Below, in pieces: positions 53,260-62,895 of a stretch of DNA of 64,000 nucleotides; positions within the stretch are counted from its first letter, which is position 1, and every line of letters begins with the position of its first letter. The notes under the pieces are model-generated. The model had not been told where the DNA came from and made no database searches. It saw nothing but the letters and a program-made list of their open reading frames with translations. Source of the stretch: Strigamia acuminata (taxonomy: Eukaryota; Arthropoda; Chilopoda; Geophilomorpha; Linotaeniidae); the NCBI GenBank assembly GCA_949358305.1, contig OX442324.1, forward strand, positions 7,475,601 through 7,539,600, read 5' to 3'. The translations under genes were made by a program, and so were the position numbers.

Positions 53260-53644
53260 TAGTATTGGATTGAACAATATATCGTACATTAGTCCTGTCA
53301 TGTATACAATACGTGTCATCGTCACGTATTGTATACTGACATCGTCACGTATATAATGCGTGACATTATTTGGGGTATATAAACCCCCAACCATTGTTGA
53401 AGTCGAAAAATGTCCGGTCGAAAAGAATCCCGGTCGAAGAGAATCCCGGTCGAAGAGAATCCCGGTCGAAGAGAATCCCGGTCGAAGAGAATCCCGGTCG
53501 AAAGGAATCCGGTCGAAATATTTACTGGTCGAAAGAATTCCTAGTCGAAAAGTTTCTCGGTCGAGAAAAATCCAGTCGAAAAAAATCCGGTCGCAAAAAA
53601 TCCAGTCGAAGAGAATCCCGGTCGAAAGGAATCCGGGTCGAAAA
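53260..53644. repeat. T right end: CGTCACGTAT words and GGTCGAAGAGAATCCC array
   Basis: From inside out: three CGTCACGTAT-type words (53310-53352), a palindrome around a TATA box (TTGGGGTATATAAACCCCC at 53370-53388) not present in the other copies of this end, TTGAAGTCGAAAAATGTCCGG, then at least five units of a ~17-base GAATCCCGGTCGAAGA repeat and looser units to GGTCGAAAATATTCC. It mirrors 39949-40260 in inverted orientation. Confidence 0.88.
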
Positions 53645-53649
53645 TATTC

Positions 53650-54462
53650 CACCCTATCTCGACTCTTACTTCTCGAGGAGCGTTGTACGGAAGCCGTCGA
53701 CTGATTCGGATTCTCACGTCGAGGGTGGGGGTACTTGTTCGCGTAGTGACCCATCTGGTCACAATTGAAACACCGAATAGTTGACAAATCACGAGCACCG
53801 GATTTATTACGTTGGCGAAACTGTCCTTTCGCAGAAGCATGAGCCGTCGGTGGAGTTGTTCGAAGCAGACCCGCTGATCGTAAACGAGATTGTTCGGCTA
53901 TTAACTGTTCCGCGACCAAAATCGGGGTGAATTGGTCATCCGGCCAATGGTAGATTGCGAATGTGGCCTGCGCATATTCAGGCGGTAACCCCTTCAGATA
54001 CTGATATGCGTGATGGTCGGGCGAAGTTTCTTCTTTAACGTCCTTCAATTGCCTAACAAAGTGATCCACCCGGGCAATAAAATCCGGCATATCTTCGTTG
54101 GGTCCGATTTGGAGATTTAAAAACTCCCAACGCATGGCTGATCTTCTAGCCTGCGGGCTTGGCGCATAAATCTTAGCCAGCGCGTCCCACGCCTCCTTCG
54201 GCGTGTTACACGTATCCAAAACCGATCGTTTGGGCTCGCTGACTTGGATATAGATGTGGCCGAGGGCTTTATCTTTCTTGGTCATGTACCGATCCTTCTC
54301 TTTTTCCGTTAAAGTCAGTAAATGTTCGGCTTCTTTCTCTTCGGTTACATGCCTCCAAAGGCCCTCGGACTTAAACAGCATCCGCATCGACCGTTGCCAC
54401 TGTTCGTAGTTGCCAACTCCGAGTACGGGAATTTTGCTCGATGAATCTCCGGATTTGTGCAT
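53650..54462 (-). pseudogene. gag: P1 gag (5' part), zinc knuckle damaged
   Basis: Start chosen at MHKSGDSSSKIP (first base 54462), which matches the start of Y gag; an upstream ATG at 54486 is less likely. UBN2-type gag: VGNYEQWQRSMRM, PKEAWDALAKIYAPS, EFLNLQIG. The knuckle reads CFNCDQMGHYANK followed by Tyr instead of the fourth Cys. The frame runs into the T end after RSKSRDR. Downstream gag and protease lie at 39717-39948. Confidence 0.9.
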
Positions 54463-55501
54463 CGTGGCGTGGAAAACTGGACACACCGCGACGAAAACAC
54501 AGGCTCAGGGAAATGGCACACAGGAGACACCGTAGCACTGCACAAAAACGTAGCACAACACTCGATTCGAAGCACTTTCGAGGCAGAAACCGTCAAAGTA
54601 GGAACTGATGCTACAATCAGTTGATAACCCAAAGCAAGTGTCCCCCTAGCGTCCTTTATGACCACCTGGGGCCGCGGGAATGCTAGGTGGTGCAGGGCTC
54701 AGCCTTGCTTTGGAATACAAACGCAACTTGGACGGAATGTCCGAAGGGTTGCGCCGATTCTAAAAGTTTCCCACCAAAAGCCTTATAAAATATCTTAATG
54801 CTAACAAGTAATTTCGACACAAGGAGAAATAGGCGAATCTGTGTGGGCTGGTCACCACACCTCGTGCAAATGAGCGCACGGAGCAGCTTTCTCGAAAAGC
54901 TTGCCAGAAAACGCAATCCAAATTCGAAAATTCGGATTCTTCTCGAAAATTCAAGGCTCTTCGTAAGTTGCAAAGATCGGTGATAACCGCCGTTCACCGA
55001 GGAACTAAGCGGCCGATAAACTAGTATCGGATTCTCATTGGATCCGCCGCAACGTGCTAAGCGGAGAAGTCGGTCCAGTGTGGCGAAAAATCTGAAAATA
55101 AATTAAATTCGCCGAAATTCGCGAATCCCGCGGAATTTCGGACGAAAATTAGACGAATCGATGGAAATATGGACAGCCCTGGCTGTCTGGAACGTCGGCG
55201 AGACGTTGTGGACATATGGCGGACGAAAAACGGGTCGAAAATCGTCGCGGGCCTGAAAATAAAGAAATTTGCCGAGAAATTCGCGAATCCCGCGCAATTT
55301 CTGGCAAAATTAATCGGCGAATCGTGAAAAAAATGATGCAGACCGCTGTGGAACGTCGGCGGTGCGTATCTGACGTCTCCAGTACGAAATTCGGCTCGAA
55401 AATCGTCGATATCTGAAAAATACACAATTCCGGCGCAAAAATCGCGAATTTCGCGAAATAAACGTCGGAGATTAAACAAATAAAGTAACAGGGGATTAAA
55501 C
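54463..55501 (-). other. P1 leader with three ~161-bp repeats
   Basis: About 1 kb between gag and primer-binding site. CTGAAAAT units start at 55092, 55253 and 55413 (plus coordinates), each followed by TTCGCGAATCCCGCG-like, TGGAACGTCGGCG-like and CGAAAATCGTCG words. No ORF is supported. Confidence 0.7.
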
Positions 55502-55519
55502 AACCACCCTCTGCTACCA
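55502..55519 (-). other. P1 primer-binding site, 3' end of initiator tRNA-Met
   Basis: The minus strand reads TGGTAGCAGAGGGTGGTT, one base different from Y1 and Y2. Confidence 0.85.
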
Positions 55520-55521
55520 AT

Positions 55522-56051
55522 TGTAGGTAACCGGTAGCAGAGGAGCGCGCAGATGTCGGCAAATTGCCGATTGGAAGCGTGAATGAATGCAAACAAAATG
55601 GCGTCGTGCTTCGTGCACGACGTCGCCGATACGTTACGTATCGATACAGAAACGGCGCGCGACTAAAGGTCGCTTATAAGCCATGAACTAGCACATAAAG
55701 TGCTTTAAATCAATGACAAATAGTTAAAACTATAAATGCAATTTAATAAAAGGAAAATTCTTACATATACTGGTTTGAAATGGTGAGAGCTGCACAAACC
55801 CATGTGCAGCGCCATGTTGGAATCGAGATAAGAGTGTCACAGCACTCTGGTGACAAGAAAAAGCATTACAAATGGAAACAATAGAACAAATCATGTAGTA
55901 AAACATTACACTCGTACGGAATTACGTACGGGACAATTCAAAACAGAACTCTAGTTAAATAAACAGTGAATATCGAGATAATAATATAGAATATGAAATA
56001 CTAAATTAAATAACATTTGATATCGACCAAATGGCGGTCTTTAGACCAACA
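55522..56051 (-). repeat. P1 5' LTR
   Basis: On the minus strand it starts TGTTGGTCTAAAGACC (a short palindrome) and ends CCTACA, two bases before the primer-binding site. 530 bp. It contains stem-loops such as GTCGTGCTTCGTGCACGAC and shares with Y2 and P2 the GGTCGCTTAT and AAAGTGCTTTAAA words. No 3' partner is present because P1 is truncated at 10790. Confidence 0.85.
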
Positions 56052-56208
56052 CATGCTTGAACACGAAAATAGTGATAAATATCGGAATAACATTAAATAA
56101 GCCGGAAAATTAAATAATAGCAATAAATACATTAAGGTGATAAATAAACAAATAATCAAATGTGATCCTATATTACATCGACACACTCTGGGTCATTTTA
56201 GACCAACA
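56052..56208 (-). repeat. LTR-like fragment next to Q
   Basis: The minus strand starts TGTTGGTCTAAAATGACC, close to the first bases of the P LTR, and runs for 157 bases to the P1 LTR. It may be the truncated 3' LTR of Q into which P1 inserted. No good polypurine tract precedes it, so the assignment is weak. Confidence 0.4.
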
Positions 56209-57416
56209 AAAATGTCAGCTATGTTCAGTTTTGACTTCCCTTCCGTTGACGACACAAACCCCCTTATCCATGGCTTTGTCCCAGTCTTCATCGTTGACAC
56301 CAGTCATTGTATTCAGATCCAAGCAGCAAAGGCTCGCGAATGGTAGAGGGGCTTGTGCTTGTGGTTTTGCCTTAAAATCGAATAGGCTCGCGTCGTATTC
56401 GACTGCCTCTTCTTCACACCATCTGACCACATCAATACGGCTCCTAATTCTAACACCTCCTGGGGTAATATAATGAATGAAAACAGTCCCGGCCTGTGCT
56501 CCGGACTTTCTCGTATATTCAAATCTTTTCCATTTCGTTATATCAATTTGTTGTAATTGAGCACCCCCAACTGCCCCAGTATGTCTGCCCTTTACATTAG
56601 GAGACTGAGCGACTGCCTCTTCATACTTGTCATCATCATCGCTGCCCTCACTAGGGGTAGTCTCCCCTGTTGCCTGGGTAACATCCTCTGGTAATGCAGG
56701 TAAAGTGGGGCCCAATTGGGGTACTGGAGCGGGTTGAGACGTAGAGGGCTCAACTTCTGGCTCCACCGCTGTTTCAGCAGGAGTAATCTGCGTCGTTGTT
56801 GGTTTGACGGGGGCTGTGTTGGTAAAGGAGGAGGGGGACTCTGAGGAATCGCCTCCTCTTCTGATTCGCCTTCACTAACCAGGTGAATATAATCATCGGA
56901 CCCAAATCCCTTTTTGGTCTTCGACTTTACCAAACCTTTTAAAATTGTCGGTTCCCCTTCGTACCAGTATTGACTCTCATCAATTTTTACATGCTTAGAT
57001 GCAATGATTTTTCTCTTGTGTGGGTCCCAAATCCTGTATCCAGAAGTGGTTATTGCGTAGCCAACTAAAACTCCCACCCAAGCTCGACTGTCTAATTTAC
57101 TTTTTCGGTTTTGCGCCGGGATGTGTACGTATACCTTCGACCCGATACAGCGCAAATGTCTCACTGACACACGGCGTCCAAAGAACACGTTATAGGGGGT
57201 CCGCCCCTGTAAACTAGAGTGAGGGTACCTGTTTTTCAAATACACAATGGTATTTGCCAACTCAGCCCTTAAAAAGTGTGGAAAATTATTTTCAATTTCC
57301 ATTGCCCGCACCCCCTCTACGATGGTGCGATTCGATCGCTCCGCCACCGAATTCATCTTAGGGCTATAGGCGTTGGTCCGTTCACATTTAATTCCGCAAG
57401 ATTTTGCATGATTATC
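56209..57416 (-). pseudogene. Copia Q: integrase C-terminal half, linker and MBD-like domain
   Basis: The minus strand reads CERTNAYSPKMN, VAERSNRTIVEGVRAM (catalytic Glu), YLKNRYPHSSLQGRTPYN, GYRIWDPHKRKI, then a Pro-rich and acidic linker that shifts frame near 56750, the MBD-like segment at 56374-56532, and DEDWDKAMDKG, where the reverse transcriptase should begin but does not. The upstream end is fused to P2 pol with no LTR between. It is a doubly truncated fragment of a fourth family. Confidence 0.85.
56374..56532 (-). other. MBD-like domain in Q pol
   Basis: The closest of the set to an animal MBD in its N-terminal half: KWKRFEYTRKSGAQAG, then YITPGGVRIRSRIDVVRW, EYDASLFDF. W-x-R, RKSG, P-x-G, R-S-R and the terminal FDF all match the MBD consensus. 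The D-V-Y strand reads FIH instead, so the Asp aligned with MeCP2 D121 is lost while the R133 equivalent is kept. Confidence 0.72.
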
Positions 57417-59592
57417 GGGTGACGGTTCCAGCTGCATCGGTCTTGAGTTTGAAAATCCACTTGCAGCCGAGTATCGTGGTGTCCGGTGGTCTTGGAACTT
57501 CGGTGTAAATTTCCCTTTCTTTGAAAGTGTCTAATTCTTCTTGTATGGCTTTGCGCCATTTCGGAGCGTCGTTGAACTTCGGAATCTCAGCGTATGAAGC
57601 TGGCTCAGTTCGGCATAAATGAGCCGCATGACGAACGCCCGGAAGAGTCGGCAATTTGTGTTCGAGGTTACCGAAGAAGAAAAGTTCGGGTTCATAATCA
57701 ATGTTATTCAACATGCAGTAATCTTCAATATCCTTGTAAGATCTGAGTCGAATCTTCGGAGTCGGAAAATAATAAACATCGATTAAAATAGATCCCGGCT
57801 TTTGATCTTTTCTGAGATGCTCTTCACGCACCCATTCACTGCACTCTCCATCTCCACCAACAAATCGCCACATGTGAGTTGTATGGCGTGCAGTTGCTGC
57901 AGCGACTTCGGTCCCTAATACAGGTGCAGGTGACATGGGAGCTGGATCGAAGACTTGTAACGTGTGCGACGTGGGATCGTCAGCACGTTGTTGGCGACGT
58001 GTCGTAACAAATCTTAGCGGATCACGTGGAAGAGAATGCGGCATTGAGCGTCGAGGTGACGGTGGCGCAGACGGAAGAGGCGTAGACGGAGGTGTTTGAC
58101 GTGGTGATTGGTCGGGTGATGTGCCAGTAAATTCAGATGTGCCCGGATACATGGATGCACTCTCAATGGGTTCAACATCATCTACCGTATCACCTCCTTC
58201 TTCTTCATATAATTTGGGATATGATTGAGAGTATCGCAACGTTGCTGAACCTGGTGGTTGAGTTGCACATAGATCCAACAATAGTTGTTCCGGTGTCGTC
58301 GGAGGTGGCAAGAAAATATGCGGAAAAATTGGCGGCGTGTGCATTGTCACAGATGTGGAGGTCTGATTACCGTTGCTGTCATCGGAATCATTATCCGAAC
58401 GATTTGATCCTTCGGAGTCAGATCCCCTCGGCCAAGCGTGATACCTGACATCGTCACTGAATGAAACTGACTGTTGTCCGGGACTAGTAAATGATTCCTC
58501 AGGTCGTTGGGTCGAAGTTCTGATGGATTTACGATACGACTGTCGTTCGTCGACCTTGACATGGATAGATTCATAGACTTTGTTATCAGCCGGGTTCCAA
58601 ATTCTGTATCCACGGGTCCCTGTGGCGTAGCCGACTAAATACCCCTCCCAGGCCCGCGGATCCAGTTTCTTGCGGCCTGGTGCGGTGAAGTGCACCCAGC
58701 ATTTGGAGCCCAGTTTACGTAATGACAATGCTCTCTGTCGCCAAAGAATGTAGGGGACTTGATTGTTGAGTCGTGAATGAGGACTCCGGTTCTTGATATA
58801 AGAAAACGAGACTGCGAGTTCGGCCCAGAGCGCTTCCGGCAATTTAGTTTCGGATAGAACTGCGCGAAAATTGTCGGCCATTGTTCGGTTTATGCGCTCT
58901 GCCGTGCCGTTCATTTGGGGCGATGATGGGTTCGTTCGCTGACCCTGAATCCTTTTGTCCTGAAGGTAGCGGAGAAATTCGTTTGATAAAAATTCACCGC
59001 CTCGATCAGTACGTATGGCTTTGACGCTCGTTTCTTGTATCCGCTCAACCCTTGCAACAAAGTCTTTGAAAGATGCGAAAACTTGCGATTTCTGAGCCAA
59101 TGGAATAATCCAACAGTAACGGGTGGCGTCGTCTACTTGTATGATCGTGAGAACGAAACGTGCTCCTCCAAAAGATATGGTAGGAGCCGGTCCCCAAACG
59201 TCCATATGGAGGAGGTCCAATGGCTTAGAAGTACTCGGGTTCGGATCCGGTTTATGCGATGCTCTAGTTGACTTCGCGATACGGCAATCATTACATGCAA
59301 GCTCTCGCTGTACTTCTCCCGGTTCCATCCCGTAGACTTGGTCATTAGCGGCCAATAATTTCATCGCATTCGTATGCAAATGCCCTAACCGACTGTGCCA
59401 CAAACCAGTGGCATCCTTGACAGAAGCAGGATTGGCGACGACTTGCTTTTTGACTTGAGAAGCATCGCCAAGCGAGGGAAAGGAATTTGCAGTAGGTATT
59501 GATTGCAATGCATTTGAATATGACGAAAGAGTAGGCGGGTTGGTGAGGGCGTGTATGGGAGTATGAACAGGAGGAAAATCAGGGTCAACCAA
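57417..59592 (-). pseudogene. P2 pol: integrase, MBD-like domain, start of reverse transcriptase
   Basis: One open frame on the minus strand: LWHSRLGHLHTNAMK, CNDCRIAK (zinc region), LLHMDVWGPA, IRTDRGGEF and NGTAERINRT (catalytic triad), a Pro/Ser-rich linker, the MBD-like domain, PASYAEIPKF and CKWIFKLKTDAAG, cut at the junction with Q. The core closely resembles Y. There are no internal stops in 726 codons, so truncation, not decay, inactivated it. Confidence 0.92.
57673..57870 (-). other. MBD-like domain in P2 pol
   Basis: The minus strand reads a Trp-Arg start, SEWVREEHLRKDQKPG, LIDVYYFPTP, IRLRSYKDIEDY, YEPELFFFG. It lines up with the Y1 segment over its whole length and keeps the Asp-Val-Tyr strand and the Arg-Ser pair. 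Confidence 0.7.
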
Positions 59593-60392
59593 CGGCTTCT
59601 CTCCAGCGCACGTCCCGCAGTAAAAGGCGTCGACAGAACAAGAACGCGGCTACGAAATCGAATCCCAACCGGCCTCGCGAAAGTTCCCATCCGCATCGAG
59701 AGGGGACATTTTTCGTCAATGCACCACAGGTCATTCATCCACCAGCTGTCCATTTCATGCAATCCAATGAATGGATAGTAGATTGTGGTGCAACGGACTA
59801 TGTATCTCACGTACGCGCATGGTTCACCGATTTTACTGACGTGATACCGTTTGACATCGAGTTGGGACAGGGCAAGTCCCAAGTTACGGGCAAAGGAACA
59901 GTTCGACTTCTCACCGCAATTGACAAGGCCCGATGTGTTGTTAATTTAACGAATGTTCTCTACGCACCGAATTTCGAAGCAAATTTGATTTCGGTTTCGA
60001 AGATTGATAAGACTCGTCATCACACGCACATCTTTAACGGCGAAATTCACGTGTATCAAACGGACATTCGTAGCCCTCTCATACGAGCAAAAGAGAGAGG
60101 TGGATTGTATTATGTGGACGGTTTGTGTTCGACACCGACATTTGCGACGACGATTTCTACGCCGGCTCAACCGACAAATATTACGGCGAACGAACCGACC
60201 ACCCCACCGGTCCAAACATTCGTAACTACCGAAGAGGATTTTATCAACATCCCGAAACAGAGGAAGGGGAAAAGGCCGATCACGGATTTTCGGATAGAGA
60301 TGCCAATTGTTGAAAGAGTGCACCACCCTCCTACCCAACAAGCTCCTATCCCAGTCAATCCGATCCCTCCTCCTGTTCATACTCCCATACAC
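59593..60392 (+). pseudogene. P2 gag tail and protease, inverted relative to the rest of P2
   Basis: The plus strand reads the basic gag tail (TASLQRTSRSKRRR), HREGTFFVNAPQ, protease HFMQSNEWIVDCGATDYV, FDIELGQGKSQVTGKGT, and the linker up to PVHTPIHT. Next to it on the minus strand P2 pol begins at the same PVHTPIHA. The 24 bases at 59551-59574 and 60369-60392 are inverted copies of each other. So this segment was inverted between them, with loss of gag and leader next to the primer-binding site. Confidence 0.85.
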
Positions 60393-60406
60393 ACCCTCTG
60401 CTACCA
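60393..60406 (-). other. P2 partial primer-binding site
   Basis: The minus strand reads TGGTAGCAGAGGGT, then departs from the tRNA because of the inversion breakpoint. It lies two bases from the LTR and forms the same inverted repeat with the LTR end as in Y2. Confidence 0.8.
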
Positions 60407-60408
60407 AT

Positions 60409-60966
60409 TGTAGCAGAGGAGTGCGCAATATTCGGCAATAAGCCGACAGGAAGCGTGGATAATGCGCGAAAATGGCGTCGGTTAATTCCGATAATAAAGT
60501 CGTGCTTCACGCACGTACACGTACGATACGTCCCGTATTGTTTGGCAATGCACGCGCGACGTAAGGTCGCTTATAGGCGTGAAAAGAGCACACAAAGGTG
60601 CTTTAAAGCAAACACAATGTTGAAAAATAAATATAATACTTTATAAAACGAAAATACATTACATTTGAGTTGGAAAATGATGAAGCAGCATAAATCCATG
60701 TGTTGCGCCATCTTGGATTGGAAAAACAATGTGTAGTGGCACCTAGTGCCGGTAATTGACATTATACAGAATAAATCATTGAATTGGAGAACAAATCATA
60801 TAAGAATATAAACATTATATGGAATTACATGTGGAACAGCACTAAATTAACATCAATATCGAAATCAATTGGAATAATTATGAATATACGACTATTATCG
60901 AGATATTAAGTGTAACCTAACATAATTAAATATATACATCGATAATATGTGGTCTTTAGACCAACA
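60409..60966 (-). repeat. P2 5' LTR
   Basis: On the minus strand it starts TGTTGGTCTAAAGACC and ends CCTCTGCTACA; 558 bp. It is related to the P1 LTR (same start, GGTCGCTTAT and AGGTGCTTTAAA words) but diverged. Confidence 0.85.
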
Positions 60967-61450
60967 TATCGTTGTCCAATTTCTTCCCATAATCATTATT
61001 AGCCGTTAAAGCTGTTTTAACTGGGTCAAGTAAAGTCGAATTAATCTGGTTCACTCCATTCTGATTAACCCCCTGTACAACATTACTAAACGTGCGCGCA
61101 TTGTTTGCATTACTCGCATTATTCACTGCGCCATTTGTTGCAACAATCGTTTTCCCATTCGATTGCACATTAGAAGTGGTTAGTTCACACTTAGAATTAG
61201 GCATGGTTAATACATTTTGTTTTACACAAGTAGTTACGCCAACTGCCTCCTTCTGCGCAGGGATGGCAGTTGTGTTTACAGAAGTGACTGAAACATGTCC
61301 ATTTACTTTATACAAGCGATTGCTGAGTCGTACCGCTGTCAACGATGGGTCGTTGATCTTCTTTCTGAATAAAGTTATTTTGCCATCTGCAACGTATTGT
61401 CACGTGTACGAACCGTGTCGATTAATGCGCGATTCGTAACACGTAATTTG
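60967..61450 (-). pseudogene. R: possible Copia protease / pre-integrase remnant
   Basis: The minus strand reads ADGKITLFRKKIND, then LTAVRLSNRLYKVNGHVSV, like the segment between Copia protease and the pre-integrase zinc region, followed by an Asn/Thr-rich stretch (to 60956) without known content. A stop lies near 61400. P2 begins within this frame, suggesting another nested insertion. The match is short. Confidence 0.4.
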
Positions 61451-62587
61451 ATCCATTATTGGTTTAATGTTGCTAAATTTCGGCAACAGATGGCGTGGCG
61501 ATTGGAAACCGTCATCGTCGTCTGTTAGACCGATCAATTCGATTAAGGGTAGAATAGGAGATTTCCTATGAACTGACCCACTCTAAGACAGCTCACTTAA
61601 TCTTATGTTGCTTTTCAGAGAACATCAATTTAACTTACTAGCCTAATGTCGCCCGATAAACAAAGGGTACGGCTGACGGCTATCTTCTGATATTATGATT
61701 TATGCAATTTATCACCCAGTTGTAAAGTGTTATTTAGTTGTACTGAATTAATATAATATAAATGCCATTTCATTCAAGGTTAATAGTGATGATTTATTCG
61801 AGTTGTAAAGCGCACAATTAATGAAGGTCGAACAGACTTTGTCTGTCCGATCTAATAAAGATCAGATTTGAATTTAAAACTATAAACAACGCCCCATTCA
61901 TTCCCCTCACTCATTCAACAACAGTCACGTGGACCTCGGTCAGAAAGGGCCAGTTACCACGTAACAGTATGTGCGTAAGCCCGCCTCATCAGTGTTGTGA
62001 TATGTGTCAATGTTGCACGTTAATGTAACTGTTCAATTAAAAATGTCATTTTATATCGGAAAATATTGTGCATATAATAAGAAAATATTATGTTAAATGT
62101 TGTGTTTAAACTCGAAATACAAATGTCTGTAATAATAATTGATTCCGATATTATGTGTGATGTTAAATTTGTTACTCATTTGCAACGTGAGGGCGCTATA
62201 CTTAATGTACGAACGTCTTCATGTTATATTAGTCTTATGTGATGATGTGACAATGCTGACATCATCACATATCAAGATTAGTTCTGTATTTATATTATTT
62301 CATGTAAACAAAACGATTTATTCTTTGTACATAAGTTTTGAACACGTGAATAAAACTTCACTTGCTTTTATGTTTTTCAACCACTACACCGTGTGTACTA
62401 TTCTGTCTGCCACCTCATTCTACATGCATGGATTTAGGTTTATTTTCTCTAACTTCACCTACTTTTGAGGCATATATACCACTACATGTTTACCACTGAC
62501 TTCAATGATAAGTGAGAAGTTGGAATTGTGTTTGGACTTCATAATTGGATTTGGCATTCAGCTTTACATGCCAATTAGGGACTAATG
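61451..62587. other. Stretch without a supported gene; LTR-like features near 62100-62430
   Basis: No coding region is convincing. At about 62340-62375 GTGAATAAAACTTCACTTGC and TTTTATGTTTTTC resemble the polyadenylation region of the X3 LTR (CTAATAAAACCTCACTTGATG), and CTACA occurs at 62420, so a solo LTR of an X-like family may lie here. Its ends are not definable. Confidence 0.35.
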
Positions 62588-62829
62588 TGTTAATAATACA
62601 TTAACACATGTGAGTACTTTTGTTTTCAATACAATTATTTAATATTTTGATAATTTCGTTGCCGGTTCACACGTCGTAAACGGAACGCAACAACGACGTA
62701 CACAAACGTGCGATACATGTGTCGTAGAGAAACCGAATTTATCGCCGCCCGGCACATGCGAGATAGGACATTCGCAGTTGCCGAATCGTTTCCACTGCTA
62801 ATTATTATTATTTTTGTGAATGTCCTACA
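62588..62829 (+). repeat. Candidate 5' LTR of Copia S
   Basis: The end is fixed by the adjoining primer-binding site (...GTCCTACA). The start is my guess at TGTTAATAATAC, which gives TGT...ACA termini and 242 bp. The other LTR is outside the window, so the start could be further upstream. Confidence 0.4.
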
Positions 62830-62847
62830 TGGTAGCAGAGGATGGTT
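62830..62847 (+). other. S primer-binding site, 3' end of initiator tRNA-Met
   Basis: TGGTAGCAGAGGATGGTT directly abuts the LTR end. Unlike in Y and P2, the LTR terminus is not complementary to it. Confidence 0.88.
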
Positions 62848-62895
62848 CTGCTAAAACCCGATATCGACGAGAAATAGCCACGATACAGCGGGAAA

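Larger units (their letters stand above)
39953..53644. mobile_element. Putative TIR transposon T in P1 gag, carrying host-gene fragments and later rearranged
   Basis: The left border (GGAATATTTTCGACCCGG at 39947) and right border (its reverse complement ending at 53650) are inverted repeats, followed inward by tandem copies of a ~16-bp GGTCGAAA-type word and a shared CGTGACATTATTGTTGAAGTCG-like region. The same P-family gag lies on both sides. The target would be TA or AATATT. Inside are pieces of a PLPP-type phosphatase, a 95-aa ORF, cyclin B, AAR2 and ICMT, plus inverted duplications. No transposase is recognised. A caution: closing the gap does not restore one gag frame, so a small indel, or two separate T ends rather than one element, is possible. 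Confidence 0.5.
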
